The notes beneath the pieces are model-generated. The model was not told where the DNA came from. It was given only the letters and a program-made list of their open reading frames with translations, and did not search any database. A stretch of 64,000 nt of DNA from Cyathus striatus (taxonomy: Eukaryota > Basidiomycota > Agaricomycetes > Agaricales > Nidulariaceae). This document shows positions 47,501 to 58,140 of the stretch, in pieces. The translations under genes were made by a program, and so were the position numbers. Position 1 is the stretch's first letter. The number at the start of each line of letters is the position of its first letter. The stretch is taken from positions 3,162,001 to 3,226,000 of the forward strand of contig JAOVFP010000003.1 of the NCBI GenBank assembly GCA_025738555.1, written 5' to 3'.

Positions 47501-50500
47501 TCAAATCATACAGCTCAGGTTCAGTCTCAGGATCAGGAAGTTCAGCAGTGATCATGCTGTCAATATCCTCAGGAGTGCGCAACTTGTCCTCAGGAGCCAC
47601 AAACACAATTAAATGCATGTGTGGCAGTCCACACTTCTGGTATTCAATGGTATGGATATGTGCAACACACTGTCCAAAGATGCCCTCCTGGTAGATATCT
47701 CGGATGATCTGCTGCTGGATTTGACGAAACACCCGAACCACAATGTCTGGCCGATCATGAGCTTCCACTCCTTCAGGCAAAGCACTCTTCACATCTGGGT
47801 GATGGGGATCCATGGTCACTGTGAGGAAATAGTCTGGAAACTTAAAGTGGCGATTGATAGCCAGTGCATCCTGACAGTTCTGCTGCATGAATCGAGTGCT
47901 TCCTGCAAAACTTGATGGAATGATCACCCTTTTCCCAAGTTCCTCCCCTTGCACATCTGGATTAACTGCAATGGCATCCACAATTCCCTGATAGGTTTCA
48001 GCACGGATCTCTGGTTGATGACCATCAATCCAACGCAACCGACCCTGCTCAGTGCATGCCCATGTATCCACACCATACTCCTGAAACAGCTTCTTTGTCC
48101 TGAATTGATGAAGATTCTCACCAATACGTGGATGGATGTAGTAGCGAAAATGCTCAATTTGTGAGACATGCTTGCGCTTCCTTGTTGTGGGTGCATCCTC
48201 CTCCTCTCCTGGTTGCCTGTTAGGCACATGATCCACATTATCCACCTCATCCACACCATTATATAGAATGCCAGGCTGCCATCCAAGTTGACCACGTGGA
48301 AACAGGATTGGATAGTGAAATGGCCAATACATTGCATTCACCTCACTGATTCTCTCCAGTGCACCATCAAGGCGATGCATGATCACCTTGCGAGGTCCCT
48401 CCACCCGATCACCATCACCAAGCAGAAGAACTGCAATCTCATTTGCTGTTGGAACATTGTATCGGCATCGGTCTGTGCCTACAGGACAACATATGGCAAG
48501 GCGAAAATTGTGAGCAGGGTTATTGTTCCGTATTTCCTCATAGGCCTTCCGATAGACTGATGCACCTGGATGATGACGATAGAGAACATCTTCCAATATT
48601 CTCATGACATTCACATCCATGTTAAGACAATGATTTGCTGGATGACCATTAATTCGATCCTGAACTGAAGGTGCCTCAGCTGGATCATGAATGTACAGCT
48701 GAGCATATTTTCTGGGAAGACCTTGGCGAGGTAGGAGTGATCCAGCAAAATGAGTAACTCGACCTCCAATTTTGAAAACATAAGGACCTCCAGCCTGGAT
48801 GGAAGCATTTTTCTCAACTGCCATGGATGTCATGGCAAAGGCACAGTTGTATTGACAAATATTGTCCTGGAAATTCTTGTTTCCATCATTTGCAAGCAGC
48901 TCTGTCAACTCTCTTGGAGATTGGCCCCACCCTGGAAGTTTAACCTTTCCAGTTAGACAGCAGCTTCCAAATTGAAGATGCTCCCTGGTTGAAGCAGTCA
49001 AACGTTCTGCCTTCCAATGCAAGGCATTACAGTCAGGACAGATATCAGTGAATGGGCCAAGTGTGAATTTTGGCCAGTTGTGATCAAATGGTTGGCGAGC
49101 AATAGGAATGCGAGGGGGTGGTGGAGGGGGTGGTGGAATATCTGGCACATCTACAACCATCATGTTCTGTGGAAGGAACCAAAGGTCTGGAAGTGGATCT
49201 GCAGGTATTGGATTTGGCTCAGCAATTACAGGGTTACCCCATTCAACATAGACAGGAGGCTGCAATAAGAATTAAATATAATGAAGGTAGGAGCATGATT
49301 TTACACATACAGGAAGATTTAGTTCAATAAATTGAAATTGGCAAGGGGCAGGGAGAGCAGGGAGAGCAGGGAGAGCAGGGGGAGGAGGAGGAGCAGGAGG
49401 AGCAGGAGGAGCAGGAGGAGGAGCATGGATTTGTGGGAATAGAAGATATTGTGGAGCAGGAGTGGGAGTGGGAGCAGGTGCAGGAGCAGGAGCAGGAGCA
49501 GGGGCTTGTTGATTGATTCGAAAGGCACGAAAAGGAGCAGGGACAGGAGTATTCCATTGAACATTTTCAGAAGCTAGAGCAATATTAGGTGCAGTTATCT
49601 TTGAACATTATTTAAAATAGCTATCTGATATATTTAAAGAATTACATACCTGCAGGGGATTGCAATATTGGACAGGAGGAGGCATCCATTGAATACCTTG
49701 GTTATTGCCTGCCCTGAATGGAGCATTCAGTTGCACATTTGGAATAGGAGCAGGGACAGGGGGAGGTGGAAGGATAACTTGGGAAATAGCAATGGGAGGA
49801 GGAGTGGTTGGTTGCTGAATATCTGCAGTCTGTTGTACATTTTGAGGGGGAATGTTGAGAGGAGGAATAGGTTCAACAATAACTGGACGATTCTGATGCA
49901 AGTTTTGAACAGCTGGAAGGGGTGTATTGATGTGGGGAATGTTTTGTTGGGGAATAGCAGGAGGTGGTGGTGAAACATCATTAGCCTGTTGAATATTTTG
50001 AGCTAGATGATGTGCATGAATGGTCTGAATATGAGGAGCTGGATTGTGCTCCAAAGGGGGCAAGGGGTTGGTAATACCCCCCTGAGCTCCACCTGTGTGC
50101 CCTCTTCCCCTTCCCCTTCCCCTTCCCCTTCCAATGGGTGGAAGAATGGTAAGGGGATTGGCATGCATTGTTTGGAAATCAGCAGGAAGGTCATGATAAA
50201 TGGGTGGGACTGGTGCATTTATGTGAGGAATAATTTGTGGCACCAAATTATTCTGAGGGGCAGCTGCAGGCAGGGGTGCATTCATATGAGGAATAGGCTG
50301 TGGCAGAATGCCACCAACCCATCGAATATTTTGAGGGTGATGATGAGGTGGCAGATTTGCCTCTGCAACCATGGGAGGATTCCATCGTATAATTGGCTGA
50401 TTTTCAGCACCTGGATTACGCTCCACAGGAACTGGGGGATTGGTATTCCTCCCCTGAGTTGCCTCTATAACAATTGGAGGATTCCATTGTAGAATTTGAT

Positions 50501-52156
50501 GATGTTGGGGAGCTGGGTTATGCACCACAGAAGGGGGAGGGTTAGAGTTTCCCCCATGAGCTCTATCTCTACTACCATTTAAATTGCCATTTCCTCTAAC
50601 TTGACCTCCTCCTGTTCCTGTTCCTGTTTCTCCTCCTGTTCCCCTTCTCCTTCCCCTGGCAACAGGTGGCAGAAGGGGAGGAAGACCTACACGCATTGCT
50701 TCCAGATGAGCAGGAAGATGGTAATATGCCTGCTGGGCAGGAGCCTCAGCAGCAGGCAGAGGTTCCTGCCTATTTTCAGGGGTGTCCAATGCACGTAACT
50801 CACGCTCAGCCTGTCGAGCATTTTGGCATGCCTGCTCTGCATCGCTGATGGGAGTTGACCTATAAACAATGATCAGTACACATCCTGCTCACTTGTTGAG
50901 AAGTGAAATGACATACATGGATGCCACTGAATTTGTTCTGTACCTTGTGAAAAAATAGGGCAGTTATTTGGTCCAGCTGGGCTATCCCAATGACACAGAG
51001 AAAAAAAGGCGAAATCGGTGGGAACAGTGGTAGTTGAAAATGGAGCTACTTCCTAAAGAGGAAGGGGGGCAACTGAAAAATATGCCACACCAATCTCCCT
51101 ACACACTGTGCACAGAGAGCGGTCCCAACTCTAATATGAATAGAGCTGTGTGGCAACCGGCAAACACTCGTAAAGAGAGGCCAGGTAGGTAGGACTTCAC
51201 TGCACTTCACCTTGGTCTGCCAATTCTCCTGCCACTGTAATGCCTGAGATGGCTGCAGCAAAAAACACAATCTCTACTTAATACACAAACAAAGAACACA
51301 GAGAAGCCAGAAAGCCAGAAAGCCAGAAAGCCAAAGTCCAGAGCCAAGAGCACAGAGCCTAGAGCCAAGAGCCAAGAGCCAAGAGCCAAAAGTCCAAGGG
51401 TCCAGAGGTCCAGAGTACCTGTTAAAAAAAAAAACACCAAAAACTCGCAGAAATGGAAGTAAAAACACTATAGAATAGTGCAGTAGCTGCCAACAAAAAA
51501 GCGAAATTTCAGTCAACATGAAGCAATAATGTCCCCATACACATACAGTAGGATGGTGAGGTGAAGAAATAAAGGGGGGAAAGTGGAGGGAGCAAAAGAT
51601 CCAAAAGGTAGCTGTAATTTTTTTATTTTTTATTTTTTAAAATGGCCAAAAACTCGCAGGAATGCAAGGAATGCACTATAGAATGGTGCAAGGGCTGCTA
51701 AAAAATCCGAAAAATCAGTCAACATGAAGTAACATTGTCCCTAAACACATACAGTATGATAAAGGGGCAAAAAATCGAGGGGGGAAAGTGGGGGGAGCAA
51801 AGGAAAGGGCAGCAGCACAGCATCAGTGCAGCATTGCAGCAATGTGGCGCGGCACAGCACATTCCGCCAAAATCACTTACTAATACTAATAATGTGCTTA
51901 ATAATAATGTGATTGCAACCTTTTCAAGACGCTTAGTAAAATTCTTTTGTTGAACATTGTTTGCATCCATCCATTTTGAGGATTTCCAATTTTGACAATG
52001 CTTAGTCAGTTGTCATTTATTTACACTTATTATATTCACACATTGTTGAACATTGTTTGCATTCCTTTTCGATTTTGAGCCCATCAATTCCCACACAAAT
52101 ATTCCCATGCACCATATATACCCACTTTCCACACGCCTTGTCTCATTATATATAGA
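44513..52156 (-). mobile_element. Helitron unit B (autonomous type, 7.6 kb)
   Basis: On the minus strand its 5' TC is at 52156-52155 (tctatatataatgagacaag). It ends with a hairpin and CTTG at 44516-44513, immediately before the TC of unit C. It carries the Rep/helicase gene. Its 3' 200 bp (44513-44710) is the same GC-rich hairpin block found in units A and C, and its 5' 215 bp is nearly identical to that of unit A. The body is strikingly poor in CpG and rich in TpG/CpA compared with flanking genes. Confidence 0.8.
44835..50859 (-). pseudogene. Helitron Rep-helicase (HUH endonuclease + Pif1-type helicase), two nonsense codons
   Basis: I place exons 49650-50859, 49311-49598 and 44835-49259; the 5' end before 50859 is uncertain and the ATG may be split by an intron. 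The N-terminal about 500 residues are Pro/Gln-rich. The large exon then has zinc-binding CPDC/CC residues and a Helitron N-terminal region. The HUH motif is in QKCGLPHMHLIVFV (about 47600-47640), with paired tyrosines in IKYIYKYIFKG (about 47190-47220). The helicase has Walker A GPGGTGKTYVYN, Walker B FWDEAPM, and the last motif [21 protein letters not shown] codons at 47091-47093 and 45060-45062 interrupt one continuous frame. Both stand where related proteins have arginine, so CGA to TGA. As read, no full-length protein is possible. Confidence 0.9.
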
Positions 52157-53784
52157 CAAGCTTTACACCTGTGCTCCGCTATGGGTACGGGAGCCTGTCG
52201 GCTCCCTCCTCCACTCCACACAGATGACAGCTTGCTGTGGGGCTGCGCCCCCCAGACCCCCCGCTTCTTAATCCCAGTTCCAAAGGCTGAGGGGCTGCGC
52301 CCCCAGACCCCCGCTTTTTTTCCTCTTGGGGGGTTGCACCCCCCAAACCCCCTGCTAACCCATGACAAATATATCTACCCATGTTGTTTAAATCTACACC
52401 CGTGTTGTTTAAATCTACACCCGTGTTGTTTAAATCTACACCCGTGTTGTTTAAATCTACACCGTGTTGTTTAAATCTACACCCGTGTTGTTTAAATCTA
52501 CACCCGTGTTGTTTAAATCTACACCCGTGTTGTTTAAATCTACACCCGTGTTGTTTAAATCTACACCCGTGTTGTTTAAATCTACACCGTGTTGTTTAAA
52601 TCTACACCGTGTTGTTTAAATCTACACCCGTGTTGTTTAAATCTACACCCGTGTTGTTTAAATCTACACCCGTGTTGTTTAAATCTACACCCGTGTTGTT
52701 TAAATCTACACCCGTGTTGTTTAAATCTACACCCGTGTTGTTTAAATCTACACCCGTGTTGTTTAAATCTACACCCGTGTTGTTTAAATCTACACCGTGT
52801 TGTTTAAATCTACACCCGTGTTGTTTAAATCTACACCCGTGTTGTTTAAATCTACACCCGTGTTGTTTAAATCTACACCCGTGTTGTTTAAATCTACACC
52901 CGTGTTGTTTAGTCTTCACTATTTATATTCATTACACTCAAATTATACATTGAGAACATTCATATATCCACCATACATTACTACAGTGCCCATCAAATAT
53001 TTTATTATTTATGAACAATAATTCTATTGTCATCCTCATATATCATATATACCACCTGTGTCATATATATCAATATTCCTTAATCCCTAAATATTAACTG
53101 GTATTTATATACCTGTATGATATATATCAATATTCCTCACTCCCCAAATATCAACCTATCCACCAAAATCAGAAACTATACACATATCCTGAATCTATAT
53201 ATCATCCCTCCTAGTATTTCTATCAATTACACACTTATTATACATCCACATAAGTATCCTTATTTAATTGGAGTACCAAACTCAAGGGGGGAACACATTC
53301 CAACACAATATAATTACAGTAAACAGCACATCACAATACCTCTAAATATAATAACAAATACACTATAAATCACTACAGCACTCACAATAAATTTCATAAT
53401 ACCTAAATATATATAGTCCCAGTATATATCTACAAATATATCCTGTATTATTGTCCTGTTACAACCCAAGGGGGGAGGGGGGTAAAGGGAAAGGAAGTGC
53501 CAGTAGCAGAACTCCAGCCATTACTTAATCACCCATTGTGGCGTGCACATGGAAAGATGCTTAGTAAAATTCTTTTGTTGAACATTGTTTGCATCCATCC
53601 ATTTTGAGCATTTCCAATTTTGACAATGCTTAGTCAGTTGTCATTTATTTACACTTATTATATTCACACATTGTTGAACATTGTTTGCATTCCCTTTCAA
53701 TTTTGAGCCCATCATTTCCCACACAAATATTCCCATGCACCATATATACCCACTTTCCACACGCCTTCTCTCATTATATATAGA
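52157..53784 (-). mobile_element. Helitron unit A (non-autonomous, 1.63 kb)
   Basis: On the minus strand its 5' TC is at 53784-53783 (tctatatataatgagagaag), preceded by host A. It ends with hairpin plus CTTG at 52160-52157, directly abutting the TC of unit B. It holds the longer 21-bp minisatellite, blocks shared with unit C, and the 215-bp 5' block shared with unit B. No coding frame beyond the repeat-derived ones. Confidence 0.78.
52379..52915. repeat. 21-bp minisatellite in Helitron unit A
   Basis: About 26 copies of tgttgtttaaatctacacccg, a few being 20 bp (acaccg). It occupies the same subterminal position as the array in unit C, and the core (atctacacccgtg) is shared. Confidence 0.95.
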
Positions 53785-53902
53785 TAGGAATATGGGTTAC
53801 GGACCCATTTCTCCCGCCCACCGATTCGGTGGACAAAAAAACCCATGGGTTGTTCGCGGTTATGGACTGCTGCGGGTATGGGATAGGACAAGTTCGACTG
53901 TA

Positions 53903-56005
53903 CCATCAAAATGTCAGACAAGCAAAGCACTACTCAAGCTTGTAAGTTCGATATTGTGAGTCATCTTTCAAGAGATATCATGACATTTGATCAAGCTATA
54001 GAACATAGAATATAGGTCCCGTTATCGGAGACCTGAGCAGTGCGAGGAAAGGCGCTGCTTAAGGTTGTGGATTCGATATTTAAACCTTGTTTAAACTCAC
54101 TCCGGAGAAACCTATCAGTGGAGATAATGGAATAGGAATGGAACTAAACAAAAATGATTCACAATTTTCTCGGATATACCCGATAAGTATGCATGAAGCA
54201 TGCCTGTTCGTTTATTCGTCACGTATTGTCGATATGATCATCTATGATGATCCACAGGTCACCCTGACATTTTGAACTTTTGAAGAGAGAGAAGAGAGGA
54301 GAGGAGAAGAGCTTCGTGCGGACTCGTGCGCCACCATCATGATGGTGATCTGAACCAGCGGCTATCAAGTCCTTCAAGCTTCAGGTCCCTATGTTATGGC
54401 AGCATGATACTTATCATGCCTTTCCAATCCTGGATATGCTAACCCAATAAAACGAACATGTTTTGAATGCTCTCAATTCAGGCCATACCGTAAGTTTCAT
54501 ACATTGTCCACTATGATTACAGTGGATATGCAATGTATGGATCACAGCAATCATAGTGGCGTCCGAGTAAGGAAAGAGGGGAAGCATCTATGAGAGTGCT
54601 GTCGCTAGGGAAGCTGATGCATGTGTGTCCCTAGCGATGGCCCGCCCTATTCCTTTTTTTGTAAGTGCCGCCTACTTCCTTTTTAGAACTGTTATTAATA
54701 GATCATATGCCGGCGTGCCGTTAATTTAATGGGTGCTTCTTTGAACCTTCGTATTCTCTCATGAAAGCCCACGAAACATATCAAAAATGGTAAATATGAC
54801 AGCATTTAAATGTTCAATCAACATATATAGATGATATCATGTATTTATATTTAGCTTAAAGTATGTTCAACATCCCGCTTTGGATTCAGCATACTTAAAC
54901 AATCCTAAGAAATGTACATTATTTATATAGTGCAACATATCATATTAGTCCTATATTGTTTCCATACTATAATCATGAGTCCATGTGTTCCAACAAGATG
55001 TAGAAAGGAAGAGTAAGTAGGCTATCATACCTTTTGTAAAATTAACTGGTGGTGGTACGGTATGGAATAATGTTCTGAATACCATGCTCGTAGTATATAA
55101 GCACGAGTCTGTAGGACTGTAATTTTTTTGTCTGACCGAAACTCAAGCAAACTTATATAGCTTCTATAAAAGATATTTACAGCTCAGATTCAATATATTA
55201 GTGTATATGAGTATGATGTTCACTTATATTACGCTATACTACTGAATAAATGTGTTATAATTTCAATGTTTTCTCATTGCATAAACCTCCATATGATGCG
55301 GCAGGCACGGCACGAGCGTCCCGGCAGCTTCAATTTAGAGTCGAGACGCATCACCACGTGATTTACTATTATTATCAACATTTCGGAGCGTTCGGTTGCA
55401 ACTTGCGGGCGGCTGCCAGCAGCGTAGTGGTGCGCGCCAAAGCTCTGTCCCGCTCTCTAAACGATACCGTGCTCTAGAACCTCCTTGGATAGCCTATCAA
55501 AATTGTAGCATACTAGTATGGTAAACATATATGCAGTACATTATAGTTGTATCATAGATTGACTAATAAATAAAAATAAAATAACGGAAATTATAAAAAA
55601 CATAACATGGAGTGAAACATATCACAAACATATCATCCTGCTATGCACAGGGGTATGAAAGCATAATAACAATATAATTTGATGCAAAAACAGAAGTAAC
55701 AGAACGACGTCAAATTAAAAGTTGATAGAAGACATAAACAAGCACCAACCTCCAGATATGGGCATGTCGGGATTGCAGGGCGCACATAGGTAACAAAACA
55801 GGATGGAGACGGATGGGCACGTTGAAGTATCCTCCGCTTACGGTAAGTATGAAGCCACATCAAGCTGCACTATAATTGCAGTAGATAATAGATGAGGAGA
55901 CCTACTATAACTAAAGTAATCCGTACATCGCGTCATTACTATGATTACCGTGAATAATGTATGAGCCATACATCATCTGGTGCTCGATTGTTTTAATTCA
56001 TCACA
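53903..56005. other. Gene-free AT-rich region
   Basis: No gene is recognised in 2.1 kb. A nested inverted repeat lies at about 54498-54560: catacattg with caatgtatg, and ccactatgatt with aatcatagtgg. Short frames near 54087 and 55250 have no domain. Confidence 0.45.
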
Positions 56006-58140
56006 ATGGCTGCCCTAGGAGCTGAGCAAGTCGCGGAGATCGTCGCGAGGCTGACACACATGCGCAACGTAACTGTAAGTGGAACTCTACATAGACTTCT
56101 CTGAATAGTCGTATACTTATGCTCCAACATCCATGGCAGTATCTACATGGTATTCACTGTCTATTGTCCGGAAAGAGGATTGATCTAACGATAGTTTATG
56201 CACCTAGTTGCGAGTTTGGCAATTCTTGTGAGTTCAGAGCAGACCCTTTGTTATTGCTTCGCTAACTTAGCTGTAGACCTTCGATACATTCCTTACGATT
56301 GATATTGAAGTTAATTTCATCTGGAATGCACCGTGGAATATCATCAAAGTCCTATACCTCGTCACTAGATACCTCACATTCATCGATACATCGCTGAATG
56401 TCCTGCGTAAGTTTTACATCAAAATGATCGGATGGTGCTCTAAATCCCTCGTTAAGTTCAATTCATACCTGGTGCTTCTGAGTCTACCTGTAAGACTCTA
56501 TATCAAGCTGGAACTTGTAAGTAATGGAAAATGTCTTGGTTCGGTGGAACGTGACATACATTCGTGCAAGGACTATTCTGACAGGAATGTGTTTGGCTGA
56601 GTGTATGTTTTCTCAAATTCTCAAGGTACAACTTACTATTACATTACTTCTCCAGTGATCATGACAATACGTACATGGGCTGTGTGGGGAAAAACAAGGT
56701 GGCTTGGAATAGTGCTTCTGATATTCTTCGTTGGAACTTGGGCAGCGGGGTTTAAGGTAGGGGACACTTTGATCCAGCACCCTTACGTAATCCAAATTCT
56801 GGTCCTCACAGACTCGGAAATTCTTTCCTCACACATCATTTATATGAAAATCTAACTCCAACATTTGATAGCTTTCAGTATTTAAAGCAGAATGTTGGAA
56901 ATATTTTCTCTAAATTTTGAGTACAGCTGAAGTAATTTCGGGTGCAAGTTTTTGAGTAGTAAAAGGCTTAAAACATCATATTATTGCATATCCAAATGTT
57001 TGGAAGGCATTTGGATTTTTCGACCTCAAACATTTTGCGCCTTATGTAATACAAGTATGATTATGTAATATGCTTACATGTGACATAGTGTAACATAATG
57101 TCACACTGACAATCATCTACACATATCTTTCAGCAGAACTGTAGGAGATACTTACTGCAGTTTGCTTAGTATAGTATATATCTGAGAAGGTAGCATCTAA
57201 GAATATCACATCCAGGCAAAAATAGTGGTGTATATTTTATTTTATTTTCCTGAACCGAAGATTTTGCACCTCTTGGCGCTTACTAAGCAGATTACATAAG
57301 GGTGCTGGATCGCAGTGTCCTCTACCTTACGGTTGTTGGATTGTTATCTGGGCCGTATACTTGTGAGTCTGGACGGAATTATATGTGGCTTTAAGCTAAA
57401 ATAATCGATGAAGTTTTTCTCCAGGATGCATTGCACCCGTTTCTAAAAGGATGCCTCGTAACGGGAGGACGTGTAGAATTTCTACAAATTACATGGACAC
57501 TTCTCTTTGTATACGATGGTGGTGCGTACAAAGTAGTGTTTGGAAACCATTCATCATTAACTTCGTTTTGCATAGTCATTATGCTACTCATGCTTATCCC
57601 AGCATACGAAGTCTGTGAGTATCAATCCTACTCCCATACCAAATTACGAAGTGTGTGTTTATTATTGCCTAGTAAGAGGAGGTGGACAATCCAAATTGGT
57701 TCGAGTTGTGTTTAGAGATGGTGAGCACTTCGTATTTTCGAACGAATGAAAGAGAACTGATATCTTGCCAAGGAATAATTTATTACATATATCTCTTCAG
57801 TACGTGCAAATTCAGACTGACTTTGTGATTTACGTAATAATTGGACCCAACTCAGTTATGACATTGGGGAATCTCATCGTGACAAGAAAACTTAGTGTAA
57901 GATTTCTTTTGCTGTTCGTTCTACTCAAAGGGCTTACAGTGCTAATTATAGGATGACTACTTCACGATTATACTGATGTTCGCTATTTCACACTCTATCT
58001 GGAATGTTTCACTGATCCCTGCGACTTACAGACTCGAGAGAGTGATTCACACTGTCCTCGCTTGCCGAGTCATCCTCCATACCCGCGAACAGGCTTGGAA
58101 GACGGATCACGTACATGTAACGACACTATCTGGCATGTAG
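56006..58140 (+). CDS. DUF6533-type multi-pass membrane protein
   Basis: A gene of many short exons. Exon 1 is MAALGAEQVAEIV (56006-56074). The DUF6533 signature follows: LVASLAIL, TFDTFLTIDIEVNFIW, then WNIIKVLYLVTRYLTFIDTSL. Later helices read LTGMCLAE then IMTIRTWAVWGKTRWLG then VLLIFFVGTWAAGF, and further hydrophobic exons end at RVIHTVLACRVILHTREQ with a stop at 58140. DUF6533 proteins are large seven-helix-like families of unknown function, expanded in Agaricomycetes. The middle part (56880-57400) has no clear exon and several stops, so the model is incomplete or the gene partly decayed. Confidence 0.6.

Larger units (their letters stand above)
42452..53902. mobile_element. TA-flanked TIR element interrupted by a Helitron array
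   Basis: The left end reads TA-cagtcgaacttgtc (42452-42467). The right end is its exact inverse gacaagttcgactg-TA (53887-53902). The TA on both sides fits the TA target duplication of Tc1/mariner-type elements. Without the Helitron insert (43054-53784) the host element is about 720 bp and has no coding capacity, so it is MITE-like. Words such as acccatgggtt and cggttatggactgctgcg near both ends support common origin. Confidence 0.65.

Noticed and set aside
52379..52915. Possible CRISPR array
   Set aside because: The 21-bp units are contiguous with no unique spacers, and the genome is eukaryotic.
52381..52953. Open frames of LFKSTPV / CCLNLHP repeats
   Set aside because: Produced by the 21-bp minisatellite, whose length is a multiple of three.
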